Source of the DNA: Kitasatospora sp. GAS204B
GTDB taxonomy: Bacteria; Actinomycetota; Actinomycetes; Streptomycetales; Streptomycetaceae
Length of the DNA stretch: 64,000 bases
Assembly (NCBI RefSeq): GCF_029892155.1
Contig: NZ_JARZAG010000009.1
Location: forward strand, 186,001-250,000
Reading direction: 5' to 3'
In this document: one piece after another, positions 45,381 through 55,895 of the stretch
Layout of the letters: each line of letters opens with the position of its first letter
How positions within the stretch are numbered: the first letter of the stretch is position 1
The notes under the pieces: generated by a model
What the model was told of the DNA's origin: nothing
Databases searched by the model: none
Seen by the model: the letters and a program-made list of their open reading frames with translations, nothing else
Program-made: the position numbers and the translations under genes

Positions 45381-45886
45381 CAGGCTCCGACCGGTACCGG
45401 ACTCTGCCGCAGCCGCAGTTCGGCGAGCACCTCGTCGACCTCGTCCTCGGCGAGCAGCGGCAGCATCATCGCCACGGCCTGGAGCAGCCCGCCGAGCAGG
45501 AAGGTGGTGTCCGGGGTGGCTGCCACCAGCTGCCGCACGGCGGCCACCCGACCGCCGCGGACCGCGTCGATCAGCTGGGCGGCGTCCGCCGACTCCTCGT
45601 CGACCAGCACCCCGATCTCGTCCTGCGGCGCCCGGCGGGCCAGCGCTCGCAGCACCTTGTCACCGACCTCGGGGGCGTAGGCCTTGCGCACCGCCTCCGC
45701 CGCGATCCAGGCGAGCAGGGTGACCACCTCGCGCTCCGCCTGATCCGCCAACAGCCGGTCCAGGGCCGCGTCGAAGGCGACCTGATTGCCGTGCCGGAAC
45801 GCCAACAACAGCGTCGCGGCTCGCCCCTTCGCCTCCTCGACCCGCTGCGCAGGAAGTTCGCCGGCCAACTTGTGAGCTGCCACCAT
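45380..45886 (-). CDS. Conserved hypothetical helical protein
   Basis: 168 aa from the ATG at 45886 (MVAAHKLAGELPAQRVEEAK). Almost entirely amphipathic helix with Ala/Leu/Glu/Arg, no TM helix; the segment TTFLLGGLLQAVAMMLPLLAED is moderately hydrophobic. The repeated helical pairs may form a solenoid. It lies between valS and folC on the same strand. Family not recognised. Confidence 0.68.
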   Translation of the reverse strand: MVAAHKLAGELPAQRVEEAKGRAATLLLAFRHGNQVAFDAALDRLLADQAEREVVTLLAWIAAEAVRKAYAPEVGDKVLRALARRAPQDEIGVLVDEESADAAQLIDAVRGGRVAAVRQLVAATPDTTFLLGGLLQAVAMMLPLLAEDEVDEVLAELRLRQSPVPVGA

Positions 45887-46054
45887 GCCCTGCCTTCCCT
45901 TTCCCGAGTGCCCGTACCCGGAACTGCGGAACACGCTATACGGCACGCCTTCGCAGGTCACCGGACCTGGCCGCAAGAACTGGCGAAAGAACGAAAAAAC
46001 CCGGTCATGGATTAAAGCAATCGGTAATTCCTCGCCCGGATTCCGAAGCGAAAA

Positions 46055-46093
46055 GCCACTGGCCGCACCCCGGATCGGGGTGCGGCCAGTGGC
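46055..46093 (-). terminator. Terminator of valS
   Basis: Perfect 17-bp stem (46055-46071 with 46077-46093), 5-nt loop, followed on the minus strand by TTTTCG. The region 45887-46054 next to it holds no supported gene. Confidence 0.88.
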
Positions 46094-46138
46094 GTTTCGA
46101 GCCGTCGGCGGCGCCTGGGCTCAGTGGTGCCGAGCTGG

Positions 46139-48778
46139 TCAGCCCTGCGGCAGTGCCGCCAACTGCGCGGTGATCCTGGCGATGTCGGCCCCGGCCGCCT
46201 CCTGGCGGGCCCGGATCTTCACCACCACGTCGTCCGGCGCCTTGGCCAGGAAGCCCTCGTTGCCGAGCTTGGCGGCGGTCTGCGCCTTCTCCTTCTCGGC
46301 CGCGGCGAGGTCCTTGGTCAGACGCTTGCGCTCGGCGGCCACGTCGATGGTGCCGGACAGGTCCAGCGCCACCGTGGCGCCCGCCACCGGCAGGGAGGCG
46401 GTGGGCGTGAAGCCCTCCTCCGGCAGGGTCAGGCGCAGCAGCGAGCGGATCGCGTCCTCGTGCACGGCCAGCACGGTGCCGGTCAGCTCCAGCGAGGCCG
46501 GGACCTTCTGACTGTCCCTCAGGCCCTGGTCGTTGCGGAACCGGCGGACCTCGGTGACCACCTGCCGCAGGGTGGCGATCTCCGCCTCGGCCGCGGCATC
46601 GCGGAAGCCGCTGTCCTCGGGCCACTCGGCGATCACCACCGACTCGCCGCCGGTCAGCGTGGTCCACAGCGCCTCGGTGACGAACGGGACGATCGGGTGC
46701 AGCAACCGCAGCGTCACTTCCAGCACCTCGCCGAGCACCCGGCGCGCGGCGTCGGCCTGCGGGCCGCCCTTGGCCAGGGTGGTCTTGGAGAGCTCGACGT
46801 ACCAGTCGAAGACCTCGTCCCAGGCGAAGTGGAAGAGCGCGTCGGAGACCTTGGCGAACTGGTAGTCGTCGTAGAGGGCGTCCGCCTGGGCGACGGTCTC
46901 GTTCAGCCGGGACAGGATCCAGCGGTCGGCCGCGGTCATCGCCTCGGGCGCCGGCAGCGGGCCCTCGACGGTGGCGCCGTTCATCAGCGCGAACCGGGTG
47001 GCGTTCCAGATCTTGTTGCAGAAGTTGCGCGAGCCCTTGACCCACTCCTCGCCGATCGGCACGTCGGCGCCGGGGTTGGCGCCGCTGGCCAGGGTGAAGC
47101 GGACGGCGTCGGCACCGTAGGCGTCCATCCAGTCCAGCGGGTCCACCGCGTTCGGGTTGGACTTGGACATCTTCTTGCCGAACTGGTCGCGGACCAGGCC
47201 GGTCAGCGCCACGGTGTGGAACGGCGCCTGGCCGTCCATCGCGTAGAGGCTGAACATCATCATCCGGGCGACCCAGAAGAAGATGATGTCGTGGCCGGTG
47301 AGCAGCACGTCGGTGGCGTAGAACTTCTCCAGGTCCGCGGTCCGCTCGGGCCAGCCCAGGGTGGAGAAGGGCCACAGGCCGCTGGAGAACCAGGTGTCCA
47401 GCACGTCGTTGTCCTGGGTCCAGCCCTCGCCGGTCGGCGGCTGCTCGTCCGGTCCGACGCAGACCACCTCGCCGTCGGGGCCGTACCAGACCGGGATCCG
47501 GTGGCCCCACCAGAGCTGCCGCGAGATGCACCAGTCGTGCATGTTGTCGACCCAGGCGAAGTAGCGGCCTTCCATCTCCTTGGGGTGGATCTGGGTGCGG
47601 CCGTCGCGCACGGCGTCACCGGCCGCCTTGGCCAGCGGCTCGACCTTGACCCACCACTGCAGCGACAGGCGCGGCTCGACGATGGTGTGGCAGCGCGAGC
47701 AGTGGCCCACCGCGTGCATGTACGGGCGCTTCTCCGCGACGATCCGCCCCTGCTCGCGCAGTTCGCCGACCACGGCCGAGCGGGCCTCCAGCCGGTCCAG
47801 GCCGAGGAAGGGGCCGTGCACGGTGATCGCGCCGTGCTCGTCCATCACGGTCAGGCTGGGCAGGTCGTGCCGCTGGCCGATGGCGAAGTCGTTGGGGTCG
47901 TGCGCCGGGGTCACCTTGACGGCGCCGGTGCCGAACTCCGGGTCCACGTGCTCGTCGGCGACCACCGGGATCCGGCGGTCGGTGAGCGGCAGCGCGATGG
48001 TGCGGCCGATCAGGTGCCGGTAGCGCTCGTCGTCCGGGTGCACCGCGACGGCGGTGTCGCCCAGCATCGTCTCGGCGCGGGTGGTGGCCACCACGATCGA
48101 GTCGTCCCCGTCGCCGTAGCGGATCGAGACCAGCTCACCCGGGCTGTCCTCGTGCTCCACCTCGATGTCGGAGAGCGCGGTCAGGCAGCGCGGGCACCAG
48201 TTGATGATGCGCTCGGCGCGGTAGATCAGGCCGTCGTCGAAGAGCTTCTTGAAGATGGTCTGGACGGCGCGGGAGAGGCCCTCGTCCATGGTGAAGCGCT
48301 CGCGCGACCAGTCCACGCCGTCGCCCAGGCGCCGCATCTGACCCAGGATCTGGCCGCCGTAGTTCTCCTTCCACTCCCAGACCTTCTCGACGAAGGCCTC
48401 CCGGCCCAGGTCGTGGCGGGACTGGCCGGAGGCGGCCAGCTGCTGCTCGACCCGGTTCTGGGTGGCGATGCCGGCGTGGTCCATGCCGGGCAGCCAGAGC
48501 GCCTCGTAACCCTGCATCCGCTTACGGCGGGTCAGGGCGTCCATCAGGGTGTGCTGGAAGGCGTGGCCCAGGTGCAGGGCGCCGGTCACGTTCGGGGGCG
48601 GGATCACGATGGTGTACGGCGGCTTGTCGCTCTTGGCGTCCGCCGTGAAGTAACCGCGCGCTACCCAGCGCTCGTACAGCTCGCCCTCTACCTCGCCGGG
48701 AGTGTAGGTGGTCGGGAGGGCTGCTGCATTGTCCGCGGACGCGTGGTCGGCGGGGCGCTGGTTCGTCTTGTCGGTCAC
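46139..48778 (-). CDS. valS: Valyl-tRNA synthetase
   Basis: 879 aa from the GTG at 48778 ([12 protein letters not shown]). Class I synthetase for tRNA-Val: HIGH motif HLGH in [14 protein letters not shown], an editing domain with [31 protein letters not shown], and KMSKS in [11 protein letters not shown]. Ends with the ValRS-specific C-terminal coiled coil ([20 protein letters not shown]). Divergent from the P/Q-rich membrane protein gene. No T-box or leader peptide was found. Confidence 0.97.
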   Translation of the reverse strand: MTDKTNQRPADHASADNAAALPTTYTPGEVEGELYERWVARGYFTADAKSDKPPYTIVIPPPNVTGALHLGHAFQHTLMDALTRRKRMQGYEALWLPGMDHAGIATQNRVEQQLAASGQSRHDLGREAFVEKVWEWKENYGGQILGQMRRLGDGVDWSRERFTMDEGLSRAVQTIFKKLFDDGLIYRAERIINWCPRCLTALSDIEVEHEDSPGELVSIRYGDGDDSIVVATTRAETMLGDTAVAVHPDDERYRHLIGRTIALPLTDRRIPVVADEHVDPEFGTGAVKVTPAHDPNDFAIGQRHDLPSLTVMDEHGAITVHGPFLGLDRLEARSAVVGELREQGRIVAEKRPYMHAVGHCSRCHTIVEPRLSLQWWVKVEPLAKAAGDAVRDGRTQIHPKEMEGRYFAWVDNMHDWCISRQLWWGHRIPVWYGPDGEVVCVGPDEQPPTGEGWTQDNDVLDTWFSSGLWPFSTLGWPERTADLEKFYATDVLLTGHDIIFFWVARMMMFSLYAMDGQAPFHTVALTGLVRDQFGKKMSKSNPNAVDPLDWMDAYGADAVRFTLASGANPGADVPIGEEWVKGSRNFCNKIWNATRFALMNGATVEGPLPAPEAMTAADRWILSRLNETVAQADALYDDYQFAKVSDALFHFAWDEVFDWYVELSKTTLAKGGPQADAARRVLGEVLEVTLRLLHPIVPFVTEALWTTLTGGESVVIAEWPEDSGFRDAAAEAEIATLRQVVTEVRRFRNDQGLRDSQKVPASLELTGTVLAVHEDAIRSLLRLTLPEEGFTPTASLPVAGATVALDLSGTIDVAAERKRLTKDLAAAEKEKAQTAAKLGNEGFLAKAPDDVVVKIRARQEAAGADIARITAQLAALPQG

Positions 48779-48929
48779 GACGCACAGTTTACGGAACCAG
48801 AGGTCGTGCCTTGCGCGTGCGCGGCGTACGGTAGCGTGCCCGATGCTCGGACGGGTGGCCGACCGGGCCCGGCCGGGCCGGAGGAGCACGGGCGAGGGCC
48901 GCACGGACGCGGCGGGGGAGCGCAGGGGA

Positions 48930-49751
48930 ATGTACGGCCAGGGTCAGCCGCAGTATCCGCCGCCGCAGGGCCAACCACCGTACGGCCAGCCGCCGCAGTA
49001 CGGCTATCCGCAGCAACCGCCGCAGTACGGACAGCAGCCCTATCCCCCTCAGCCGCAGGCCGGTTGGGGCCAACCCCCGATGCAGCCGATGCAGCCGCAG
49101 CCGGTCTGGGGCCAGCCCGGGCCCGCACCGCGCAAGGGCAAGGGCTGCCTCGTGGTCGGCCTGCTGGTCGGCGTGCTGGTGCTGGGCGGTGGCGGCTTCG
49201 CGGTCTTCAAGCTGACCGGCGGCGCGGCCGCCAAGGCCGGCAGCTACAAGCTCACCACCCCGCAGATGCTGGCCCTGGGGGCCGACAACGGCTGGGCCCT
49301 GAAGGATTCCAAGACCGCCCCGGTGGACCCGGCCAAGGCCACCGACACCGGCACCGACATCACCTCGCTGCAGGCCGACTACACCAACGACGCCGACCGG
49401 AACAACGCGATCGCCTTCGCCGGCTACTACGGCAAGCTCAAGAATCCCGCCAAGGCGATGTCCGACTACGCGACTCAGGTCACCGCCGGCGGCGCCACCT
49501 GGACCACCCCGCTGACCAGCTACTCCGGCGGCAGCAACAAGGACGGCGCCACGCTCAAGTGCGGGGTCCTCGACTTCAAGGTGGCCGGCGCGCCGGACCC
49601 CGGCGGGCAGACCGTCTGCGTCTGGTCCAGCAGTTCGACCTTCGGCAGCGCCAGCTACTTCAAGGCCGGTTCCCAGACCCTGAGCATCACCCCGGCCCAG
49701 GCCGCCAAGACGACCGAGCAGCTCCACGACGCCATGGTGGTCGCGAACTAG
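48930..49751 (+). CDS. P/Q/Y-rich single-TM protein with extracellular domain (paralog 1)
   Basis: 273 aa from the ATG at 48930 (GGGGGAG upstream). The N-terminal ~65 residues are Pro/Gln/Tyr/Gly-rich and cytoplasmic. One TM helix follows ([20 protein letters not shown], about 70-92), then a ~175-residue extracellular alpha/beta domain with two Cys ([16 protein letters not shown]) likely in a disulfide. The next gene has the same architecture. Resembles actinobacterial surface proteins of unknown function. The last codons and stop are directly duplicated in the DNA. Confidence 0.75.
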   Translation: MYGQGQPQYPPPQGQPPYGQPPQYGYPQQPPQYGQQPYPPQPQAGWGQPPMQPMQPQPVWGQPGPAPRKGKGCLVVGLLVGVLVLGGGGFAVFKLTGGAAAKAGSYKLTTPQMLALGADNGWALKDSKTAPVDPAKATDTGTDITSLQADYTNDADRNNAIAFAGYYGKLKNPAKAMSDYATQVTAGGATWTTPLTSYSGGSNKDGATLKCGVLDFKVAGAPDPGGQTVCVWSSSSTFGSASYFKAGSQTLSITPAQAAKTTEQLHDAMVVAN

Positions 49752-49786
49752 TGGTCGCGAACTGACCGTTCCGGAAAGGAACGCCG

Positions 49787-50617
49787 ATGTCCGAGCAGAA
49801 CCCGTACGGTCCGCCCACCCCGCCGCAGGACGGCGGCTACGGGCAGGCACCCGGTTTCGGCCCCGTCCCGCCGCAGGCACCGGGCTACGGTCCGGTTCCG
49901 CCGCAGGCACCGGGCTACGGGCCGATCCCGCCGCAGGCACCCGGATACCAGCAGCCGGGACAGCCCGGTCAGCCCTGGCCGGGCGCCTACTACCCGGTCA
50001 CGCCGGCCAAGCGCTCGCGCCGCGGCCTGTGGGTCACCCTCGGTGTGGTCGGCGGTGCGATCGTGGTGGCCGCCACGGTGCTGGTCTTCACGGTCGCGGA
50101 CAAGGTCGCGACGACCACCGCCAACCTGGGCACCCAGAAGGTCGTGCTGCCGAAGACCTTCCAGAGCCTGAGCAGCGACCCGACCAACAGCCTGGCCCAG
50201 TCGCTGCAACAGAGCATGACCTCGGACCCGGCCTCGGCCAAGGAGCTGACCGCGACCGTCAGCACGGTCTACAACAGCACCTCCTCGGACCGGGCGGTGG
50301 TGGTCTACGGCGGCTACGGCAAGATCGTCTCGCCGAGCGCCGAGGAGAGCGCCTTCTGGAGCAGCTTCGAGGGTGCCGCCAAGGACAACAGCGCCACCTT
50401 CAGCCCCCGCCAGCACCCCTCCCCCGGCCCCCAGGGCGGGCTGCTGAGCTGCGAGGACGCGATCAGCGCGACCGAGACCGACGCGGTCTGCATGTGGGTG
50501 GACAACAGCTCGCTGGTCGTGATGATGCAGACCACCGCCGGCGGCAAGGCCCCCAGCCTGGACAAGGCCGCCCAGGACGCCCGCGACCTGCGCAGCACCG
50601 CCGAGGTGCCGAAGTAG
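49787..50617 (+). CDS. P/G/Y-rich single-TM protein with extracellular domain (paralog 2)
   Basis: 276 aa, ATG 35 bp after the previous stop with GGAAAGGAAC upstream. The cytoplasmic tail has the decapeptide PPQAPGYGPV in tandem. One TM helix (LWVTLGVVGGAIVVAATVLV) precedes an extracellular domain with paired Cys (LLSCEDA, DAVCMWVD), matching the Cys spacing pattern of the upstream paralog. Probably an operon of two diverged duplicates. Function unknown; possibly cell-surface sensing or envelope related. Confidence 0.75.
   Translation: MSEQNPYGPPTPPQDGGYGQAPGFGPVPPQAPGYGPVPPQAPGYGPIPPQAPGYQQPGQPGQPWPGAYYPVTPAKRSRRGLWVTLGVVGGAIVVAATVLVFTVADKVATTTANLGTQKVVLPKTFQSLSSDPTNSLAQSLQQSMTSDPASAKELTATVSTVYNSTSSDRAVVVYGGYGKIVSPSAEESAFWSSFEGAAKDNSATFSPRQHPSPGPQGGLLSCEDAISATETDAVCMWVDNSSLVVMMQTTAGGKAPSLDKAAQDARDLRSTAEVPK
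49845..49950 (+). repeat. 30-bp tandem repeat encoding PPQAPGYGPx
   Basis: CCGCAGGCAC recurs at 49871, 49901 and 49931 (period exactly 30 bp), with a degenerate earlier unit. In-frame, so copy number changes would alter tail length without a frameshift. Confidence 0.85.
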
Positions 50618-50627
50618 CCACGCCCGA

Positions 50628-50673
50628 CGACGAAGAGGCCCGCGACCGGTTCCGGTCGCGGGCCTCTTCGTCG
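50628..50673. terminator. Bidirectional terminator between paralog 2 and clpX
   Basis: Perfect palindrome over 46 bp; at least 20-bp stem with the arms starting CGACGAAGAGGCCC. It serves the plus-strand gene and the minus-strand clpX, whose stop is 13 bp away. Confidence 0.88.
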
Positions 50674-50685
50674 GCTGACGGTGGG

Positions 50686-51969
50686 TCAGGCGCTCTTGTC
50701 GCGCCGCTCGCGCTTGATCATGTCGCGCGGGACCAGGGTCGGGATCGCGTGCTTGGAGACCACGTCTCCGGTGACCACCACGCGGGCGACGTCCTGACGC
50801 GAGGGGACCTCGTACATCACGGACATCAGCACCTCCTCCATGATGGCTCGCAGGCCACGCGCGCCGGTGCCGCGCAGGATCGCCTGGTCGGCGATCGCCT
50901 CCAGCGCGTCCCGGCTGAACTCCAGCTCCACGCCGTCCAGTTCGAAGAGCTTGCGGTACTGCTTGACCAGCGCGTTCTTCGGCTCGGTGAGGATCTGCAG
51001 CAGCGCCTCGCGGTCCAGGTTGTGCACGCTGGTGATCACCGGGAGGCGGCCGATGAACTCGGGGATCATGCCGAACTTGACCAGGTCCTCCGGCATCACC
51101 TGGCGGAAGTGGTCGCTGGCGTCGCTCTCCCGCTTGGAGCGGATGTTGGCGCCGAAGCCGATGCCCTTGCCGCCGGCCCGGCCCTCGATGATCCGCTCCA
51201 GACCCGCGAAGGCGCCGCCCACGATGAACAGCACGTTCGTGGTGTCGATCTGGATGAACTCCTGGTGGGGGTGCTTGCGGCCGCCCTGCGGCGGGACCGA
51301 GGCGGTGGTGCCCTCGAGGATCTTCAGCAGCGCCTGCTGGACGCCCTCGCCGGAGACATCACGGGTGATCGAGGGGTTCTCGCTCTTGCGGGCCACCTTG
51401 TCGATCTCGTCGATGTAGATGATCCCGGTCTCGGCCTTCTTGACGTCGTAGTCGGCCGCCTGGATCAGCTTCAGCAGGATGTTCTCGACGTCCTCACCGA
51501 CGTAACCGGCCTCGGTCAGCGCGGTGGCGTCGGCGATCGCGAACGGCACGTTGAGCATCCGGGCCAGGGTCTGCGCGAGCAGCGTCTTGCCGGAGCCGGT
51601 CGGGCCGAGCAGCAGGATGTTGGACTTCGCCAGCTCGATCGCGTCGTCCCGGCCACCGCCGCGGCCGGCCTCGCCGGCCTGCACCCGCTTGTAGTGGTTG
51701 TAGACCGCGACCGAGAGCGCCTTCTTGGCGAGGTCCTGGCCGACCACGTACTGGTCCAGGAACTCGTAGATCTCGCGCGGCTTCGGGAGCTCCTCGAAAC
51801 GCACCTCGGAGGACTCGGCGAGTTCCTCCTCGATGATCTCGTTGCAGAGATCGATGCACTCGTCGCAGATGTACACGCCGGGTCCGGCGATGAGCTTCTT
51901 CACCTGCTTCTGCGACTTGCCGCAGAACGAGCACTTGAGCAGGTCGCCACCGTCTCCGATGCGTGCCAC
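50686..51969 (-). CDS. clpX: ATP-dependent Clp protease ATP-binding subunit ClpX
   Basis: 427 aa. Unfoldase for ClpP. N-terminal zinc-binding domain with C13, C16, C35, C38; Walker A GPTGSGKT at residues 122-129; Walker B IIYIDEID; pore loop GYVGED; the RKH loop; and the ClpP-docking IGF loop (GKGIGFGAN). GTG start at 51969. 261 bp downstream of clpP2, so it may have its own promoter in that gap. Confidence 0.97.
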   Translation of the reverse strand: MARIGDGGDLLKCSFCGKSQKQVKKLIAGPGVYICDECIDLCNEIIEEELAESSEVRFEELPKPREIYEFLDQYVVGQDLAKKALSVAVYNHYKRVQAGEAGRGGGRDDAIELAKSNILLLGPTGSGKTLLAQTLARMLNVPFAIADATALTEAGYVGEDVENILLKLIQAADYDVKKAETGIIYIDEIDKVARKSENPSITRDVSGEGVQQALLKILEGTTASVPPQGGRKHPHQEFIQIDTTNVLFIVGGAFAGLERIIEGRAGGKGIGFGANIRSKRESDASDHFRQVMPEDLVKFGMIPEFIGRLPVITSVHNLDREALLQILTEPKNALVKQYRKLFELDGVELEFSRDALEAIADQAILRGTGARGLRAIMEEVLMSVMYEVPSRQDVARVVVTGDVVSKHAIPTLVPRDMIKRERRDKSA

Positions 51970-52230
51970 GAGGTGCTTCCCCTTCGCCAGGGGCCCCGCG
52001 GGGGTTCCGGGGCCTGGTGCTGTGGACCGGGGCCGCCAGCGCGGCGGTCAGGTCTCGGTATCCGACGGTACTCTGCCAACTCGCAGAATCCGCCGACTTC
52101 GACAGGTCTGCCCTACGCCCTGGGCGAATTGATACCGAACAGACGCCATCGGGCGGGACTGGTCCTGGTGGGCCTGAGCCCGGCGGGCGGGGTGCGTTCG
52201 CGACACCCCGCCCCATCCATGATGCGCGAA

Positions 52231-52890
52231 TCAGTCGGTGAGCGAAGCCTTGCGGGTCGAGATGATCTGGTCGATCAAGCCGTACTCGAGAGCCTCTTCA
52301 GCGGTCAGGATCTTGTCGCGCTCGATGTCGTCGCGGACCTGCTCGACCGGCTTCTTGGAGTGCTTGGAGAGCATCTCCTCCAGCTGCTCGCGCATCCGGA
52401 AGATCTCCTTGGCCTGGATCTCCAGGTCGGAGACCTGGCCGCGGCCGGTCTCGGTGTACGGCTGGTGGATCAGGATCCGGGCGTTCGGCAGCGCCATCCG
52501 CTTGCCGGGGGTGCCGGCCGCCAGCAGGACGGCGGCGGCCGAGGCGGCCTGGCCCATGCAGACGGTCTGGATGTCCGGCTTGACGTACTGCATGGTGTCG
52601 TAGATCGCGGTGAGCGCCGTGAAGGAGCCACCGGGCGAGTTGATGTACATCTGGATCTCGCGGTCCGGGTCCATCGACTCCAGGCAGAGCAGCTGGGCCA
52701 TGATGTCGTTCGCCGACACGTCGTCCACCTGGGAGCCCAGGAAGATGATCCGCTCCTCGAAGAGCTTGGCGTACGGGTCGTACTCGCGGATGCCCTGCGA
52801 GGTGCGCTCGACGAAGCGCGGGACGATGTAGCGCCCTTCTGCCCTGGGGGCAGTGAACTCGGCGCGGGCGGAAAGGGGGTTGAGGTTCAT
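52231..52890 (-). CDS. clpP2: ClpP2 serine protease subunit
   Basis: 219 aa. Catalytic triad S117 (QAAS), H142 (LIHQP) and D192. Streptomycete ClpP1 and ClpP2 are both needed for the ClpP1P2 peptidase and control differentiation. The 25-residue N-terminal extension may be a propeptide. 56 bp downstream of clpP1. Confidence 0.95.
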   Translation of the reverse strand: MNLNPLSARAEFTAPRAEGRYIVPRFVERTSQGIREYDPYAKLFEERIIFLGSQVDDVSANDIMAQLLCLESMDPDREIQMYINSPGGSFTALTAIYDTMQYVKPDIQTVCMGQAASAAAVLLAAGTPGKRMALPNARILIHQPYTETGRGQVSDLEIQAKEIFRMREQLEEMLSKHSKKPVEQVRDDIERDKILTAEEALEYGLIDQIISTRKASLTD

Positions 52891-52946
52891 CGCTGGTCTG
52901 TCCTCCGGCTACGTTCCGACGTGTCTGGGGTGCTGGGCCCGGGCGC

Positions 52947-53591
52947 TCAGGCGCCGGCGCCGGTGCCGCCGCCGCCGGGGACGTCCGCGGCGCTGTGCAT
53001 GATGTCGTCGATCAGGCCGTACTCCTTGGCCTGCTCCGCGGTGAACCAGCGGTCGCGGTCGGAGTCCTTGGTGATCTGCTCGAAGGTCTGACCGCTGTGC
53101 TGCGCGATGAGCTCGGACATCCGCTTCTTGGTGCGCAGCAGCTGCTCGGCCTGGATCCGGATGTCGGTGGCCGAACCGCCGAGGCCCGCGGAGGGCTGGT
53201 GCATCAGGATGTTGGCGTTCGGCAGCGAGAACCGCTTGCCCGGGGTACCGGCGGTGAGCAGGAACTGGCCCATCGAGGCGGCCATGCCCATGGCGATGGT
53301 GACCACGTCGTTCTTGATGTACCGCATGGTGTCGTAGATCGCCATGCCGGCCGTGATCGAGCCGCCGGGGGAGTTGATGTAGAGGTAGATGTCCTTGTCC
53401 GGCTCGGCGGCGAGGAGGAGCAGCTGGGCGGTGATCTTGTTGGCGATCTCGTCGTCCACCTGCTGGCCGAGGAAGATGATGCGCTCGTTGAGCAGCCGGT
53501 TGTAGACCTGGTCGCCGAGGCCACCGAGCACGTCACCACCGGCGGCCTGCGGCGTCATCAGGCCAGGCATCTGCATCTGCGGGAACGTCAC
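52947..53591 (-). CDS. clpP1: ClpP1 serine protease subunit
   Basis: 214 aa. Catalytic S106 (GMAASMG), H131 (LMHQPS) and D180. First gene of clpP1-clpP2. The GTG at 53591 is the annotated-type start; later ATGs at codons 6, 8 and 12 are possible and the N-terminal peptide is probably removed. The upstream 283 bp hold a ClgR-like operator and a -10 element. The Gly/Ala-rich C-terminal tail is variable in this family. Confidence 0.94.
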   Translation of the reverse strand: MTFPQMQMPGLMTPQAAGGDVLGGLGDQVYNRLLNERIIFLGQQVDDEIANKITAQLLLLAAEPDKDIYLYINSPGGSITAGMAIYDTMRYIKNDVVTIAMGMAASMGQFLLTAGTPGKRFSLPNANILMHQPSAGLGGSATDIRIQAEQLLRTKKRMSELIAQHSGQTFEQITKDSDRDRWFTAEQAKEYGLIDDIMHSAADVPGGGGTGAGA

Positions 53592-53731
53592 TTAGCCACC
53601 TGCTCAGTCGATTCGGACGGTCCGTCTGGTTCGACCGTCGCTACGTCACATACGAGGATCGGGGCGGGCGTCCCGGGCACGCGCCCGCATCGGGCCACCC
53701 CGCCCGCGCTGTTCAAAGCTTGCTTCCGTCG

Positions 53732-53791
53732 ACCCTAACGCGCAGGCCGGGCCCGACCATCCCCCACGCTGAACTGTTCGCTGTGAGCGCA
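53732..53791 (-). promoter_or_regulatory. clpP1 promoter with ClgR-like site
   Basis: -10 TAGGGT (53732-53737 on the minus strand) without a good -35. An inverted repeat GTTCGCTGTGAGCGCA (53776-53791) lies about 58 bp upstream of the predicted start and resembles ClgR operators (GTTCGC...GCGAAC type). ClgR activates clpP1P2 in streptomycetes. The right half-site is imperfect. Confidence 0.45.
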
Positions 53792-53820
53792 GGGTGACGC
53801 CGCTGGTCGGGAGATGCGGA

Positions 53821-53852
53821 CAGGCCCGGACGCGAGTGCGCGTCCGGGCCTG
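53821..53852 (-). terminator. Terminator of tig
   Basis: Perfect 14-bp stem CAGGCCCGGACGCG / CGCGTCCGGGCCTG, AGTG loop, 22 nt after the tig stop. Confidence 0.85.
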
Positions 53853-53874
53853 CTCGAGCGGTACCGCTGGAGGC

Positions 53875-55272
53875 TCAGGCCTCCTCGGTGGCCTCGGCCT
53901 CGACGGCGGGGGTCTCCTCGACGGAGGCCTTGACGGTCTCGGCCGTCTCGTCCTCCTCGTCGAAGTTGATCTCCTCGCCGTTGGTGTCCTTCACCAGCGC
54001 GGCCTCGACGACCAGGGCCAGCGCCTTGCCGCGGGCGACCTCGCCGACCAGCAGCGGAACCTGGTTGCCCTGGACGACCTGCTGGGCGAACTGGTCCGGG
54101 GTCAGGCCCGAGCCGGCGGCGCGGCGGATCAGGTGCTCGGTGAGCTCCTCCTGGTTGACGCCCACCTCCTCCTTGGCCACGATCTCGTCCAGCACGAACT
54201 GGGTCTTGATGCCCTTCTTGGCCTGCTCCTCGGTCTCCGCGTCGAACTCCTCGCGGGTCTTGCCCTGGGTGGCGAGGTAGCTCTCCAGGGTCTGACCGAT
54301 CGGCTCGAGCTGGTGGTGCTCCAGGTTGTGCCGGCGGGTCTCGATCTCGTCCTTGAGGAGCTTCTCCGGGAAGTCGATCTCGACCTTCTCCAGCAGCGCG
54401 TCCAGGACGCGCTCCTGGGCCTGGGTGGCCTGGTCGAACTCCTTCATCCGGCCCAGGCGGCCGCGCGAGTCCTCGCGCAGCGCCTCCAGGGTGTCGAACT
54501 CGCTGGCCAGCTGGGCGAACTCGTCGTCCAGCTCGGGCAGCTCCTTCTCCTGGACGGCGGTGACGGTGACGGTCACCTCGGAGCTCTGGCCGGCCTGGGT
54601 GCCGCCCTTGAGCTCGGTGGTGAAGGTCTTCGCCTCGCCGGCGGACAGGCCGACGACGGCCTCGTCGATGCCGTCCAGCAGGCGGCCGGAGCCGATCTCG
54701 TAGCTCACGCCGGTGGCGGTGCCGTCCTCGGGGACCTCACCGTCGACCTTGGCCTCCAGGTCGACGACCACGATGTCGCCCTCGGCGGCGGCGCGCTCGA
54801 CGTCCTTGACGGAGGCGAAGCGCTCGCGCAGCTGCTCCAGCGACTTCTCGATGTCCTCGTCGGTGACCTCGATCGGGTCGACCTCCACGGAGATCTCGGA
54901 GAACTCCGGCAGGGTGATCTCCGGGCGGACGTCCACCTCGGCGGTGAAGGTCAGGCCGCTGGCGGCGAGGTCCTCCACACCCTTGATGTCGGTGATGTCG
55001 GGCTGGCCGAGGACCTCGATCTTGCCCTCGTCGACCGCCTGCGTGTAGAAGCGCGGCAGGGCGTCGTTCACGGCCTCCTCGAGGACCGCGGCACGGCCGA
55101 AGCGCTGGTCGATGACCCGGGCCGGAATCTTGCCCTTGCGGAAACCGGGAACCGTGACCTGCTGGTTGATCTTCTTGTACGCCGCGTCGAGGCTGGGCTT
55201 GAGCTCCTCGAAGGGCACCTCGACGGTGAGTCGAACCCGGGTCGGGTTCAGAGTCTCGACGGCGCTCTTCAC
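53875..55272 (-). CDS. tig: Trigger factor
   Basis: 465 aa ribosome-bound chaperone and peptidyl-prolyl isomerase. N-terminal ribosome-binding domain ([20 protein letters not shown], with the contact loop [11 protein letters not shown]). A FKBP-type domain spans about 160-240 ([20 protein letters not shown]) and the rest is the helical C-terminal domain. An acidic tail (EVEATEEA-like) is common in actinobacteria. Encoded just before the clp genes, as usual. A weak -10 (TAGGAT, 55456-55461) lies ~185 bp upstream. Confidence 0.95.
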   Translation of the reverse strand: MKSAVETLNPTRVRLTVEVPFEELKPSLDAAYKKINQQVTVPGFRKGKIPARVIDQRFGRAAVLEEAVNDALPRFYTQAVDEGKIEVLGQPDITDIKGVEDLAASGLTFTAEVDVRPEITLPEFSEISVEVDPIEVTDEDIEKSLEQLRERFASVKDVERAAAEGDIVVVDLEAKVDGEVPEDGTATGVSYEIGSGRLLDGIDEAVVGLSAGEAKTFTTELKGGTQAGQSSEVTVTVTAVQEKELPELDDEFAQLASEFDTLEALREDSRGRLGRMKEFDQATQAQERVLDALLEKVEIDFPEKLLKDEIETRRHNLEHHQLEPIGQTLESYLATQGKTREEFDAETEEQAKKGIKTQFVLDEIVAKEEVGVNQEELTEHLIRRAAGSGLTPDQFAQQVVQGNQVPLLVGEVARGKALALVVEAALVKDTNGEEINFDEEDETAETVKASVEETPAVEAEATEEA

Positions 55273-55519
55273 GGTTTGGTCTCCTATGGGGCTTGCGGTC
55301 GGCTGGTCTGCCTACGCACCGAGTCCCTCGCGGGCCTTGGGCCGGGCAGACGGGTGATGAGCCACCTGGTGCGGCATCTCCCGTGTGGGGTGGACGGCGA
55401 GCGGCCCGGTCCCCGACTGCCGGGGAATGGGCGGTGGCTCTTCCGCCAGCGGCCCATCCTACCGGGTACCACAAAGCCACCTCGCCGATGGCCGTGGCCA
55501 CCGGCTGTGATGGTGATGG

Positions 55520-55593
55520 TCGGGGTGACCGGATTCGAACCGACGGCCTTCCGCTCCCAAAGCGGACGCGCTACCAAACTGCGCCACACCCCG
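55520..55593 (-). tRNA. tRNA-Pro (TGG)
   Basis: 74 nt: acceptor CGGGGTG/CACCCCG, anticodon stem TCCGC/GCGGA with loop TTTGGGA (anticodon TGG), T-loop TTCGAAT, discriminator A. CCA not encoded. Located upstream of tig on the same strand. Confidence 0.96.
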
Positions 55594-55736
55594 CACTTTG
55601 CGAGAGGAAGCGTACACGCCGGGCCCGTCCGGCTCGCCGATATTCAGGAGTTGGCAGGCGCGTGCGCGCCGGTCGCCCGACCAGGTACGCTGATCCCCGT
55701 CCAGTCCGGCCGAATCAGCCGGGCGCGGACGCCTGT

Positions 55737-55807
55737 GCGGGCGTAGCTCAATGGTAGAGCCCTAGTCTTCCAAACTAGTCACGCGAGTTCGATTCTCGTC
55801 GCCCGCT
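55737..55807 (+). tRNA. tRNA-Gly (TCC)
   Basis: 71 nt: acceptor GCGGGCG/CGCCCGC, anticodon stem CTAGT/ACTAG with loop CTTCCAA (anticodon TCC), T-loop TTCGATT, discriminator T. Divergent from tRNA-Pro, with a strong terminator 6 nt downstream. Confidence 0.96.
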
Positions 55808-55813
55808 CTGTCC

Positions 55814-55849
55814 CCAAAGGCCCCGGCTTTTCCGAGCCGGGGCCTTTGG
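55814..55849 (+). terminator. Terminator of tRNA-Gly
   Basis: 15-bp stem CCAAAGGCCCCGGCT / AGCCGGGGCCTTTGG with a TTTCCG loop. Directly beyond, GGCATGCCCGGGT occurs twice (55848-55860 and 55863-55875). Confidence 0.9.
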
Positions 55850-55895
55850 CATGCCCGGGTGTGGCATGCCCGGGTACGACACAGGAGGAGGGCGG

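Noticed and set aside
46124..49765. 1213-aa plus-strand open frame antisense to valS and running into the P/Q-rich gene
   Set aside because: Shadow frame; the protein is low-complexity Gly/Val/Asp/His/Gln and spans two real genes.
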